NCBI RefSeq assembly: GCF_000720725.1
Contig: NZ_JOCQ01000019.1
Location: 1 to 64,000 of the forward strand
Origin: Streptomyces rimosus subsp. rimosus
GTDB taxonomy: Bacteria > Actinomycetota > Actinomycetes > Streptomycetales > Streptomycetaceae
Direction: 5' to 3'
Length of the DNA stretch: 64,000 nucleotides
Shown here: in pieces, positions 41,562 through 50,186 of the stretch
Numbering within the stretch: position 1 is the first letter of the stretch
Layout of the letters: the number at the start of each line of letters is the position of its first letter
Translations under genes and position numbers: made by a program
Notes under the pieces: model-generated
The model's database searches: none
Seen by the model: the letters and a program-made list of their open reading frames with translations, nothing else
Told to the model about the DNA's origin: nothing

Positions 41562-42439
41562 GCGTACGCAGGAGCCTGGAGGGGCAGGTCGCCGTCGTCA
41601 CCGGCGCGGCGCGCGGGGTCGGCGAACTCCTCGCCCGCAAGCTGTCCGCGCGCGGCGCCACGCTCGCGCTGGTCGGCCTGGAGCCGGAGGAACTGGCGCG
41701 GGTGGCCGCCGCGTTGCACGGCGAGGCCGCGCACTGGCACGCCGATGTGACCGACCACGAGGCGATGGCCGAGGTGGCGCGCGAGGTCAAGGCGCGCTTC
41801 GGCAAGGTGGACATCGTGGTCGCGAACGCCGGGGTGGCCTCCGGCGGCCCGTTCGTGGAGTCCGACCCGGTGTCCTGGCGGCGGGTCATCGAGGTGAACC
41901 TGATCGGCGGCGCCGTCACCGGGCGGGCGTTCCTGCCGGTCCTGATGGAGTCGCGCGGCTACTTCCTCCAGATAGCCTCGCTCGCCGCCATCACCCCGGC
42001 GCCGATGATGACCGCGTACTGCGCCTCCAAGTCCGGCGTCGAGGCGTTCGCGCACAGCCTGCGCGCCGAGGTCGGCCACAAGGGTGTACGGGTCGGCGTC
42101 GGCTACCTGAGCTGGACCGATACGGACATGGTGCGCGGCGCGGACGCGGACGACGTGATGCGGGAGCTGCGGCAGCGGCTGCCCTGGCCGTCGAACAAGA
42201 CGTACCCGCTGAGTCCCGCCGTGGACCGGCTCGTGGCGGGCATCGAACGCCGCTCCTCGCACGTGTACGGGCAGTGGTGGCTGCGCGGGATGCAGTCGGT
42301 GCGCGGCTACCTGCCGTCCGTCATCGGGACGGTGGGGCAGCGCGAGATGCGCCGCTTCGGCAGCCGACTCGACGGGCTGCGGGTGGGGCTGGTCGGTGCC
42401 GGCGGGGAGGCGGACGAGAAGGCCCGTACGAACCACTGA
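41558..42439 (+). CDS. Short-chain dehydrogenase/reductase
   Basis: 293-residue classical SDR. The cofactor site is VTGAARGVGE, then NAG in VVANAGVASG, and catalytic S...YCASK (IASLAAITPAPMMTAYCASK). It has a C-terminal extension of about 60 residues after the core (SSHVYGQWWLRGMQ). RBS GAAGGAGA precedes ATG 41558. It probably interconverts the alcohol and ketone used by the upstream enzymes. Confidence 0.93.
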   Translation: MSVRRSLEGQVAVVTGAARGVGELLARKLSARGATLALVGLEPEELARVAAALHGEAAHWHADVTDHEAMAEVAREVKARFGKVDIVVANAGVASGGPFVESDPVSWRRVIEVNLIGGAVTGRAFLPVLMESRGYFLQIASLAAITPAPMMTAYCASKSGVEAFAHSLRAEVGHKGVRVGVGYLSWTDTDMVRGADADDVMRELRQRLPWPSNKTYPLSPAVDRLVAGIERRSSHVYGQWWLRGMQSVRGYLPSVIGTVGQREMRRFGSRLDGLRVGLVGAGGEADEKARTNH

Positions 42440-42568
42440 AGCCGGTCCGGGTGTTCCTGCTGCCATGAACCGCCCGTAATGCCATGAACTGATCGAAATG
42501 CGTGCCGTGTCGCTGCGTGCGAGGCTGGTCGGGGCCCACCCCCGAGCACCCCTCCAGGAGTGAACAGC

Positions 42569-42763
42569 ATGGGCATCAAGGATCAGTTCGAGGACAAGTC
42601 GCGGCAGCTTCAGGAGAAGGCGAAGCAGCGCGGTCAGCAGGGCCGGGACGAGGCGAGCGGACGCGCTCAGCGGGCCCGTGAACAGGCCCGCGACCGCGAG
42701 GAGCAGGGCCGTCAACAGGTCGCGGATGCTGAGCAGGACGCCCGGGACACGTTCAAGGGCTGA
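42569..42763 (+). CDS. CsbD-like small hydrophilic stress protein
   Basis: 64-residue, highly charged, helical protein from ATG 42569 (MGIKDQFEDKSRQLQEKAKQ). Its Q/R/E-rich repeats resemble CsbD/antitoxin-like general-stress proteins. RBS AGGAG lies at 42556-42560. It is probably disordered or coiled coil, and stress-induced. The family call is tentative. It converges with the YkuD-like gene. Confidence 0.7.
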   Translation: MGIKDQFEDKSRQLQEKAKQRGQQGRDEASGRAQRAREQARDREEQGRQQVADAEQDARDTFKG

Positions 42764-42789
42764 GGGCAAGGGCTGAGAGCCGGCTTCCG

Positions 42790-42855
42790 GTCGCGCGCGT
42801 CCCGCACACTGCGCGCGCGACGAGGGGTGCACCCGTTCATTCGGGTGCACCCCTC
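42790..42855. terminator. Twin hairpins between convergent genes
   Basis: Two perfect hairpins lie between the CsbD-like and YkuD-like stops. The first is GTCGCGCGCG paired with CGCGCGCGAC (42790-42821). The second has a 14-bp stem GAGGGGTGCACCCG, loop TTCATT, and arm CGGGTGCACCCCTC (42822-42855). There is no long T run. They probably act as a bidirectional terminator. Confidence 0.8.
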
Positions 42856-42874
42856 AACTCGTCTGCAAGGCAAG

Positions 42875-43486
42875 CTACTTGACGACCTTGAGTGTCGTCG
42901 GCCACCCGTACCGCTGCGCCGCCGCGAACAGGTGCTTGATGTCCGCCGGTGCCAGTTTCACGCAGCCCAGCGAGCGGTAGTCGCCCTCGCCGTCCCAGCG
43001 GTACGGGCTGTCGCGACCCGGCACCGCGTCGCCCTGGGTGCCGTCCGAGCGCATCTCGCTGTGCAGGAACAGCGCGGTGCGCTGGGTGCGGCCGTCCCGG
43101 CACGTCTTGTCGGCGATCCGGATCGCGTACCCGTTGATGCCGTCGCGCCCGCCCCTCTTGTGGGTGGTGTGCGAGAGGACCCGGTATGTGCCGTCCGGCA
43201 GCCAGCCCTTGTTCCGCGCGCACTCGTCGCGGCCCGCCGTACCGCCCTGACCGGAACCGGCCCGGTAGTCGGCCAGCACCTTGCCCGTGCCGGACTGCAC
43301 GAGACGGACCCGGGAGGCGGCCGGGTCGCGCTGGTTCTTGTTGAACAGCAGGTGTGTCCCGACGGCTCGCGTCGAGGGGGCGGGAGGTTCAGTGGCCCGG
43401 GCGTGGGCGGGGACGGTGGACGTGGCGAGCCCGGCCGTCAACGCTGCGGTGGCGGCCAGTGACGCTGCGCATATGCGTGTTCCCAT
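42875..43486 (-). CDS. Secreted L,D-transpeptidase (YkuD-fold) family protein
   Basis: 203-residue exported protein from ATG 43486. The signal peptide (about 28 residues) ends near VPAHARA. The YkuD motif is H-X-E-M in LFLHSEMRS followed by YRSLGCVKL. The usual S/T-H-G-C is here S-L-G-C, with the catalytic Cys kept but the preceding His replaced by Leu. It could crosslink peptidoglycan or be an inactive relative. It follows the tricorn gene on the same strand with only 31 bp between them. Confidence 0.8.
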   Translation of the reverse strand: MGTRICAASLAATAALTAGLATSTVPAHARATEPPAPSTRAVGTHLLFNKNQRDPAASRVRLVQSGTGKVLADYRAGSGQGGTAGRDECARNKGWLPDGTYRVLSHTTHKRGGRDGINGYAIRIADKTCRDGRTQRTALFLHSEMRSDGTQGDAVPGRDSPYRWDGEGDYRSLGCVKLAPADIKHLFAAAQRYGWPTTLKVVK

Positions 43487-43517
43487 GCAGATGCTCCTGT
43501 CGGTGTGCGGTCGGTGC

Positions 43518-46500
43518 TCAGCCGCTCCGCGGCGGCAGTTCGGGCCGCCGCCGGTCCGGTACGTCGGACAGGTCCGGCGGCTCCGTGGCGGGGTGGCGTT
43601 CCAGCAGGTCGAGCGCGGTACGGACGGCCACGCCGAGCTGCGGGTGGCGGCCCTCGGCCCAGTCCAGCGGCGAGCGCGGCGCCTCGATGTCCGGCGCGAC
43701 ACCGTGGTTCTCCACGCCCCAGCCGTACGCGTCGAACCACGCGGCGTTCATCGGCACCGTGATGTACGTACCGTCCCCGAGCCGGTGCCGCCCGGTCATC
43801 CCGACCACGCCGCCCCAGGTGCGCAGGCCGACGACCGGGCCGATGCCCTGCAGTTTGAACGCGGCGGTGATCATGTCGCCGTCGGAGGAGGTCATCTCGT
43901 CGGCGACGGCGACGACCGGGCCGCGCGGCGCGTTGCTGGCGTAACTGACGGGCTGGGCGTCGCGCGTGAGGTCCCAGCCGACGATGGTGCGGGTCAGCTT
44001 CTCCACGACCAGCTCGGAGATGTTGCCGCCGGCGTTGCCCCGTACGTCCACGATCAGCGCGGGCCGGGAGACCTCCATGCGCAGATCGCGGTTGAACTGC
44101 GCCCAGCCGGAGCCGCCCATGTCGGGGATGTGCAGATAGCCGCACCTGCCGTCGCTCAGCTCCCGTACGACCGCGCGGCGCTTGGCCACCCAGTCCTGGT
44201 AGCGCAGCGGCCGTTCGTCGATCAGCGGGACCACCGCCACGCGGCGCGACGGGCCGCCGCCCTCGGGCGCGAAGGTCAGCTCCACCGTGGTGCCGCCCGC
44301 CGCCGCGAGCAGCGGGCCCGGACCGGCCACCGGGTCGACCCGGCGGCCGTCCACGTGCGTGAGCGCCGCGCCCTCGCGGATGCCCGTACCGGCCAGCGGG
44401 GAGCGCGCCCGGGAGTCGGAGGAGTCGCCGGGCAGGATGCGGCTCACGACCCAATAGCCGTCCTTGAACACGAGGTTGGCGCCGAGCAGGCCGATCGCGC
44501 GCTGGTAGTGCGGCGGGCCCTCGTTGCGCTTGCCGGCCGTCACGTACGCGTGCGAGGTGCCCAGCTCGCCGAGCACCTCGCGCAGCAGGTCGGCGAACTC
44601 GTCGGGGGAGGCGACCCGTTCGACCAGCGGCCGGTACTGGTCCAGCACCCCGTCCCAGTCCACGCCGGACAGCCCGGGGTCCCAGAAGTACGCGCGGATG
44701 ATCCGGCCCGCCTCGTCGTACGCCTGGCGCCACTCGGCGGGCGGGTCCACGTCGTGCAGGATGCGCCGCGGGTCCAGATGGACCGTCGAGTCGGCGTCCG
44801 GCGGCTCGGCCGCGGGCACCGCCCGCAGATCGCCCTCGTCGTTGACGACCAGGCGGGTGCCGTCGCCGCTGAGCGCGTACGAGTCGATGGCGCCGGTCAG
44901 TTCGGTGCGCTTGGCCTTGACCAGGTCGAAGTGTTCCAGCGTCGGCTGGCCCGAGGTGTTGTCGGGGCTGGCGAAGGTCTCGCCGAGCGCGCCGGAGATC
45001 GGCCAGCGCAGCCAGACCAGCCCGCCGCCCGCCACCGGGCGCAGCGCCGAGTACTTGGACGCCGAGACCGGGAACGGCGTCACCCGGCTCGCCAGGCCCT
45101 CCACCTCCACCAGTGCGGTGCCCTCGGCCGTCACCGGGGCCTCCGCCGGGTCCAGGCCGCCCGCCGCGGGCCGCCCGTCGGCGGACAGCTGGAAGGGGGA
45201 GGGGGTCGCGGAGGACAGCGGTACCAGGTACGGGCGGCAGCCGAGCGGGAAGGACAGGTCGCCGGTGTGCACGTCGTAGACCGGGTCGAAGCCGCGCCAG
45301 GACAGGAACGCGAGATAGCGGCCGTCGCGGGTGAAGACCGGCTGCTCGTCCTCGAAGCGGCCGTTGGTGACGTCCACGACGGTGCTGGCGGCTTCCGTAC
45401 CGCCCTCGGAGCCGTTTCCGGAGCCGTTTCCGGTGAGCCGGGCGATCTTGATCTGCCGCAGCGTCCGGCCGATGCCCGGGTGGGACCAGGTCAGCCAGCC
45501 CGAGTCGGGGGAGAATGCCAGGTCGCGGACGGGGCCGTTGGCCGACTTGATCAGCTCGGCGACCCGGCCGTCGCCGTCGCCGTCCGAGGCGTCGACGAGC
45601 AGCAGCCGCCCGTCGTGCGCGGCCACCGCCAGCCGCTCGCCGTCCGGCGCCGAGACCATCTCGTGGACCCGGCCCAGGCGCCCGGCCGCGAGACGGCGCG
45701 ACGCGCGCGGGATACCGGCCTTGGGCAGGTCGGCGATCTCGATCGCGTCGTCGCCCTCGGCGTCGGTGACATAGGCGATCCGGCCGGTGGAGCCCAGCAT
45801 CTCGGGCAGCCGGACGCGTACCCCCGGCTCGTCGTGGATGGTGCGGGCCGGGCCGTCGCGGTGGGTGAGCCAGTACAGGCTGCCGCGCACGCCGACGGCG
45901 CTGGCCCGCCCGGTGGTGTCCACCGCGAGGGAGGTGATGTGCGATCCGGCCGGGATCTGGTACGTACGGCGCCCGGCGCGCGGACCGCCGAGGCGCACCT
46001 GGAGGCGGCGCGGTTTGCCGCTCGGGCTCAGGTCGTCCACCAGCCACAGGTCACCGCCGCACTGGTAGACGATGCGCTGCCCGTCGGTGGACGCGTGCCG
46101 GGCGTAGAAGTCGGCGTGATCGGTGTGCCGTCGCAGGTCGGTGCTGTCCGGCTTGCAGGAATAGACATTCGCGATGCCCTCGTGGTCGGAGAGGAACGCG
46201 ATGCGGTCACCGACGAACATCACCGCGTCCAGGTGCCCGCACAGGTCCGGCAGCAGCCGGGTGCCGTGCAGCCACATCCGGCCCATCGCGCCGCCGCGGT
46301 AGCGCTTCCAGGAGGCGGGCTCGTGCGGCGGCTTGCCGGTCAGCAGCAGCGTCCGGCGCTCCACCGTGTCGTCGTGGTTGCCGTCGGGGCCGCCGTCGGC
46401 GACGTTCCCGTACGGGTGGCCGTCGCCCTCCAGCCGGTGCCCGTCCGCGGCGAAGTCGGCGACCGCGAGGTCCGAGACCGGGCCCCAGGGCAGCCGGCCG

Positions 46501-46895
46501 CCGGGGCTGCCGTCCGTGGGGACGCTGTAGGCCCAGGAGTAGTACGAGAAGGGCTGGCCGTGCGAGGAGACGGCCAGGATCTGGCCGTCCGGGGTCCAGC
46601 CGCAGACGCGGGCGTCGGTGCTCCCCCAATAGGTGAGGCGGCGGGCCGGGCCGCCCTCCACCGGGGCGAGGTGGATCTCGGGGTCGAGGCTGCGCCAGGT
46701 GGTGAAGGCGATGTGTCTGCCGTCCGGGGAGAACCGCGGGTGGCTGACCCGGGTGCGGTCGACCGTCAGCCGCCAGGCCCGGGGAGCGGTGCCGCCGTCC
46801 GTGGTCAGCGGTGCCACCCAGAGGTCGTCCTCGGCGGCGAAACACAGCATCTCGCCGTGGAGATGCGGGAACCGGAGATACGCGCCGTCACTCAC
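43518..46895 (-). CDS. Tricorn protease homologue
   Basis: 1125-residue protease with no signal peptide. An N-terminal beta-propeller region (about 1-620) contains repeats such as HPRFSPDGRHIAFTTWRSLD and FTRDGRYLAFLSWRGFDPVY. A C1 helical domain, a PDZ domain (LAGTGIREGAALTHVDG) and a C-terminal Ser-protease domain follow. The latter has LIVDVRGNAGG and TSSDGDM near residue 1000, the catalytic Ser region. It degrades peptides released by the proteasome or other proteases in the cytosol. Length matches the family. Confidence 0.95.
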   Translation of the reverse strand: MSDGAYLRFPHLHGEMLCFAAEDDLWVAPLTTDGGTAPRAWRLTVDRTRVSHPRFSPDGRHIAFTTWRSLDPEIHLAPVEGGPARRLTYWGSTDARVCGWTPDGQILAVSSHGQPFSYYSWAYSVPTDGSPGGRLPWGPVSDLAVADFAADGHRLEGDGHPYGNVADGGPDGNHDDTVERRTLLLTGKPPHEPASWKRYRGGAMGRMWLHGTRLLPDLCGHLDAVMFVGDRIAFLSDHEGIANVYSCKPDSTDLRRHTDHADFYARHASTDGQRIVYQCGGDLWLVDDLSPSGKPRRLQVRLGGPRAGRRTYQIPAGSHITSLAVDTTGRASAVGVRGSLYWLTHRDGPARTIHDEPGVRVRLPEMLGSTGRIAYVTDAEGDDAIEIADLPKAGIPRASRRLAAGRLGRVHEMVSAPDGERLAVAAHDGRLLLVDASDGDGDGRVAELIKSANGPVRDLAFSPDSGWLTWSHPGIGRTLRQIKIARLTGNGSGNGSEGGTEAASTVVDVTNGRFEDEQPVFTRDGRYLAFLSWRGFDPVYDVHTGDLSFPLGCRPYLVPLSSATPSPFQLSADGRPAAGGLDPAEAPVTAEGTALVEVEGLASRVTPFPVSASKYSALRPVAGGGLVWLRWPISGALGETFASPDNTSGQPTLEHFDLVKAKRTELTGAIDSYALSGDGTRLVVNDEGDLRAVPAAEPPDADSTVHLDPRRILHDVDPPAEWRQAYDEAGRIIRAYFWDPGLSGVDWDGVLDQYRPLVERVASPDEFADLLREVLGELGTSHAYVTAGKRNEGPPHYQRAIGLLGANLVFKDGYWVVSRILPGDSSDSRARSPLAGTGIREGAALTHVDGRRVDPVAGPGPLLAAAGGTTVELTFAPEGGGPSRRVAVVPLIDERPLRYQDWVAKRRAVVRELSDGRCGYLHIPDMGGSGWAQFNRDLRMEVSRPALIVDVRGNAGGNISELVVEKLTRTIVGWDLTRDAQPVSYASNAPRGPVVAVADEMTSSDGDMITAAFKLQGIGPVVGLRTWGGVVGMTGRHRLGDGTYITVPMNAAWFDAYGWGVENHGVAPDIEAPRSPLDWAEGRHPQLGVAVRTALDLLERHPATEPPDLSDVPDRRRPELPPRSG

Positions 46896-46969
46896 GCACC
46901 CATGGTTTCGGCGTGGCGGGGCGGTGGCAACTCGGCCGCACCCGGGAATTCGGTGACGCAGACCACTAT

Positions 46970-46987
46970 CGAAACGTTTCCGTTTCG
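46970..46987. promoter_or_regulatory. Palindromic operator 1 upstream of the TetR gene
   Basis: Perfect inverted repeat CGAAACG-N4-CGTTTCG. Its GAAAC/GTTTC half-sites recur in a second operator closer to the TetR start. It lies between the divergent tricorn and TetR genes. Confidence 0.75.
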
Positions 46988-47025
46988 CTGGGAGCGGCGG
47001 TACGGTCGAGCCGTACGCAAGCTGT

Positions 47026-47040
47026 ACGAAACCGTTTCGT
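47026..47040. promoter_or_regulatory. Palindromic operator 2 upstream of the TetR gene
   Basis: Perfect 15-bp palindrome ACGAAAC-C-GTTTCGT, 34 bp before the TetR start. It shares half-sites with the repeat at 46970-46987. A third inverted repeat, GTACGG-N5-CCGTAC, lies between them near 47000. Confidence 0.78.
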
Positions 47041-47074
47041 TCCGATGAGGGCCGTCCCGAGGAGGTGTGCCGCG

Positions 47075-47647
47075 ATGGGCCGCAGCAGGCTGACCCCCGA
47101 GCGCGAGGCCGAGCTCTACGCGGCCGTGCTCGACCTGCTCCGCGAGGTCGGCTACGACGCCCTGACGATGGACGCCGTCGCCGCCCGCACCCGCGCCAGC
47201 AAGGCCACCCTCTACCGGCAGTGGCAGGGCAAGCCGGAGCTGGTCGCCAAGGCGCTGGACCACTACAAGCCGGTCCGGATCGCGGACATCGACACCGGCA
47301 CTCTGCGCGGTGACCTGCACGCCATGGTCGCCGAGGACGACGACTGCCGGATGGAACAGGACTCCGCGCTGATCCGCGGGCTGGCTCAGGCCGCGCACTG
47401 CAACGCGGACCTCCACCGGGCGCTGCGCGACCTGCTGATCGGACCCGAGATCAACGCGCTGGACGCGATGCTCGCGCGCGCCGTCGAACGGGGCGAGGTC
47501 CCCGCCGACCGCCCCGCGCTCGGCTATGTCCCGCACATGATGATCGGCGCCTTCGTGGCCCAGCAGCTCATCGAGGACCGGCCCCCGAACCGCGCCTTCC
47601 TCACCGACTACATCGACGCCGTGGTCCTCCCCGCCCTAGGCGTCTGA
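47075..47647 (+). CDS. TetR-family transcriptional regulator
   Basis: 190-residue regulator with N-terminal HTH (YDALTMDAVAARTRASKATL, YRQWQGKPELVAKAL). ATG 47075 follows GAGGAGGTG; an in-frame ATG at 47045 is less likely. It lies 140 bp upstream of an MMPL transporter gene on the same strand. Two GAAAC/GTTTC palindromes precede it, suggesting autoregulation and control of the exporter operon. Confidence 0.92.
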   Translation: MGRSRLTPEREAELYAAVLDLLREVGYDALTMDAVAARTRASKATLYRQWQGKPELVAKALDHYKPVRIADIDTGTLRGDLHAMVAEDDDCRMEQDSALIRGLAQAAHCNADLHRALRDLLIGPEINALDAMLARAVERGEVPADRPALGYVPHMMIGAFVAQQLIEDRPPNRAFLTDYIDAVVLPALGV

Positions 47648-47786
47648 CCGGCCCCGGCCCCCCACGGGCCGGACCCCTCCGTCCCCACCTCCCCCATAAC
47701 GGCAGCACTCGACGCGCCGCTCTCGTCGTCGGGCCGGCTCCACACGCCCTTGTACGTCCTCCACCCCGACGGGAGCGCCCCTTCTC

Positions 47787-49997
47787 GTGGCTACATTCCT
47801 CTACAAACTCGGACGGTTCGCCTTCCGGCGACGCCGCTTCGTCGCCCTCATATGGGTGGCGCTGCTGGCCGTCGCCGGAGTCGGCGCCGCCACCGCGTCC
47901 TCACCCGCATCCGACTCCTTCTCCGTACCGGGTACGGAGTCGCAGAAGACCTTCGACCTGCTGGGCGAGCGCTTCCCCGGCAGCAAGGCGGACGGCGCCA
48001 CCGCCCGCGTCGTCTTCAAGGCGCCCGACGGGCAGCAGGTGACCGCGCCCGCGCAGAAGCAGGCCGTCGAGAAGGTCGTCGGCGAGCTGAAGTCCTCGTC
48101 GCCGCAGGTCGCGTCGGTCTCCGACCCGTACCTGGCCAAGGGCGTGGCCCAGGACGGAAAGACGGCCTACGCGCAGGTCACCTACAAGGTGTCCGGCTTC
48201 GAGCTGAAGGACGACGCCCGCGACGCGCTCAAGGACGCCGCCCGGCACGGCCGGGACACCGGGCTGACCGTCGAGATAGGCGGCAACGCGCTCCAGGCGA
48301 TGCCGGAGACCGGCGCCACCGAGGTCATCGGCATCGTGATCTCCGCCGTCGTCCTCGTCATCACCTTCGGCGCCCTGATAGCCGCCGGCCTGCCGCTGCT
48401 GACGGCGCTGATCGGGGTGGGCATCGGCGTCTCGTCCATCACCGCGCTCGGCAGCGTCCTGGACCTGTCCAGCACGACCTCCACGCTCGCCATGATGATC
48501 GGCCTCGCCGTCGGCATCGACTATGCACTGTTCATCGTCTCCCGCTACCGCTCCGAACTGGCCGAGGGCCGCGAACGCGAGGAAGCGGCCGGGCGCGCGA
48601 CCGGCACCGCCGGGTCCGCCGTGGTCTTCGCCGGACTGACCGTCGTCATCGCCCTCGTGGGCCTGTCCGTGGTCAACATCCCGATGCTCACCAAGATGGG
48701 CATCGCGGCGGCCGGCACGGTCGTCATCGCCGTCCTGGTCGCCCTGACCCTCATACCCGCGCTGCTCGGCTTCGCGGGCAAGCGAGTGCTGAGCCGCAAG
48801 GCCCGCAAGGGCGCCGTCGCCGCGAGCGAGGCCGAGGGCGGCAAGCCCAACATGGGCACCCGCTGGGCGCGCTTCGTCCTGCGGCGGCCGGTCGCCGTGC
48901 TGCTGGCCGGAGTCGTCGGCCTGGGCGTCATCGCCGTACCCGCCAGTTCGCTGGAGATGGGCCTGCCGGACGACGGCGCCCAGCCCACCAGCACCACCCA
49001 GCGCAAGGCGTACGACCTGCTCTCCGACGGCTTCGGGCCGGGCTTCAACGGACCGCTGATGCTGGTCGTGGACGGGCAGGGCAGCAAGGACCCGAAGGCC
49101 GCGGCGGCACAGGTCGCGGGCACGGTCGCCAAGCTGGACGGCGTCGCGGCCGTCACCCCGCCGACGTTCAACCAGGCCGGGGACACCGCGATGCTCAGCG
49201 TCGTGCCGAAGTCCAAGCCGAGCAGCACCGAGACCGAGGACCTGGTCCACGAGATCCGCGGCAAGGCGGGCGACGTGGCGCGGGACGCCGACGCGCGGGC
49301 GCTGGTCACCGGCACCACCGCGATGAACATCGACGTCTCCGAGAAGCTCAACGACGCGCTGCTGCCCTACCTGGCGCTGGTCGTCGGCCTGGCCTTCCTG
49401 CTCCTGATGGTCGTCTTCCGCTCGGTCCTCGTCCCCCTGAAGGCCGCCCTCGGCTTCCTCCTCTCCGTCGTCGCGGCGCTCGGCGCGGTGGTCGCGGTCT
49501 TCCAGTGGGGCTGGCTGTCCGGCCTGTTCGGCGTCGAGCAGACCGGCCCGGTCATGAGCATGATGCCGATCTTCATGGTGGGAGTGGTCTTCGGACTCGC
49601 CATGGACTACGAGGTCTTCCTCGTCACGCGGATGCGCGAGGCGTACGTCCACGGGGAGCGCCCCGGCCAGGCGGTCGTCACCGGCTTCCGGCACGGCGCG
49701 CGGGTGGTCACGGCCGCCGCGGTCATCATGATCTCGGTCTTCGCGGGCTTCATCGGCTCCTCCGAATCCATGATCAAGATGATTGGCTTCGGGCTCGCGG
49801 TCGCCGTCTTCTTCGACGCGTTCGTGGTCCGCATGGCCATCGTCCCCGCCGTCCTCGCGCTCCTCGGCCGCGCCGCGTGGTGGCTGCCCAAGTGGCTCCA
49901 GCGGGCGCTGCCGAACGTGGACGTGGAGGGCGAACAGCTCCAGAAGCACCTGGCACCCGAACCGGCCGATCAGCGGCCGGAGCTCGCCAAGGTGTGA
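47787..49997 (+). CDS. MMPL-family RND transporter
   Basis: 736-residue membrane transporter. TM1 is followed by an extracellular domain of about 130 residues. Helices TM2-6 include IGLAVGIDYALFIVSRYRSE, a hallmark of the family. A second extracellular domain and TM7-12 follow, with MDYEVFLVTRMREAYVHGER. It exports lipids or hydrophobic compounds using the proton gradient. Start is GTG 47787. It is probably controlled by the preceding TetR regulator. Confidence 0.94.
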   Translation: MATFLYKLGRFAFRRRRFVALIWVALLAVAGVGAATASSPASDSFSVPGTESQKTFDLLGERFPGSKADGATARVVFKAPDGQQVTAPAQKQAVEKVVGELKSSSPQVASVSDPYLAKGVAQDGKTAYAQVTYKVSGFELKDDARDALKDAARHGRDTGLTVEIGGNALQAMPETGATEVIGIVISAVVLVITFGALIAAGLPLLTALIGVGIGVSSITALGSVLDLSSTTSTLAMMIGLAVGIDYALFIVSRYRSELAEGREREEAAGRATGTAGSAVVFAGLTVVIALVGLSVVNIPMLTKMGIAAAGTVVIAVLVALTLIPALLGFAGKRVLSRKARKGAVAASEAEGGKPNMGTRWARFVLRRPVAVLLAGVVGLGVIAVPASSLEMGLPDDGAQPTSTTQRKAYDLLSDGFGPGFNGPLMLVVDGQGSKDPKAAAAQVAGTVAKLDGVAAVTPPTFNQAGDTAMLSVVPKSKPSSTETEDLVHEIRGKAGDVARDADARALVTGTTAMNIDVSEKLNDALLPYLALVVGLAFLLLMVVFRSVLVPLKAALGFLLSVVAALGAVVAVFQWGWLSGLFGVEQTGPVMSMMPIFMVGVVFGLAMDYEVFLVTRMREAYVHGERPGQAVVTGFRHGARVVTAAAVIMISVFAGFIGSSESMIKMIGFGLAVAVFFDAFVVRMAIVPAVLALLGRAAWWLPKWLQRALPNVDVEGEQLQKHLAPEPADQRPELAKV

Positions 49998-50077
49998 TCC
50001 GCTCCGGGGCGGCCGTGTGAGCGGCGCGGCCGTCCCGGCGACGCCGCCGCCCCGTGGGGACGGGGAGCGGCGCGGGA

Positions 50078-50128
50078 CACGGCCCGGCGACGGCTCCCGT
50101 ACGGTACGGGGGCGGTCGCCGGGCCGTG
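50078..50128. terminator. Large nested hairpin between convergent genes
   Basis: A perfect 14-bp stem (CACGGCCCGGCGAC pairing with GTCGCCGGGCCGTG) encloses a second palindrome CCCGTAC-G-GTACGGG. It lies between the convergent MMPL and serine hydrolase genes. It is a likely bidirectional transcription terminator. Confidence 0.8.
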
Positions 50129-50186
50129 GCGTTCTCCTGGCGTGCTCGTGGCGTGTCCGGGGCAAGTCCGTGGCGTGTCCGTGGAC

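Noticed and set aside
43281..47048. 1255-codon plus-strand open frame
   Set aside because: Antisense to the tricorn protease and YkuD-like genes, whose family motifs are unambiguous on the minus strand.
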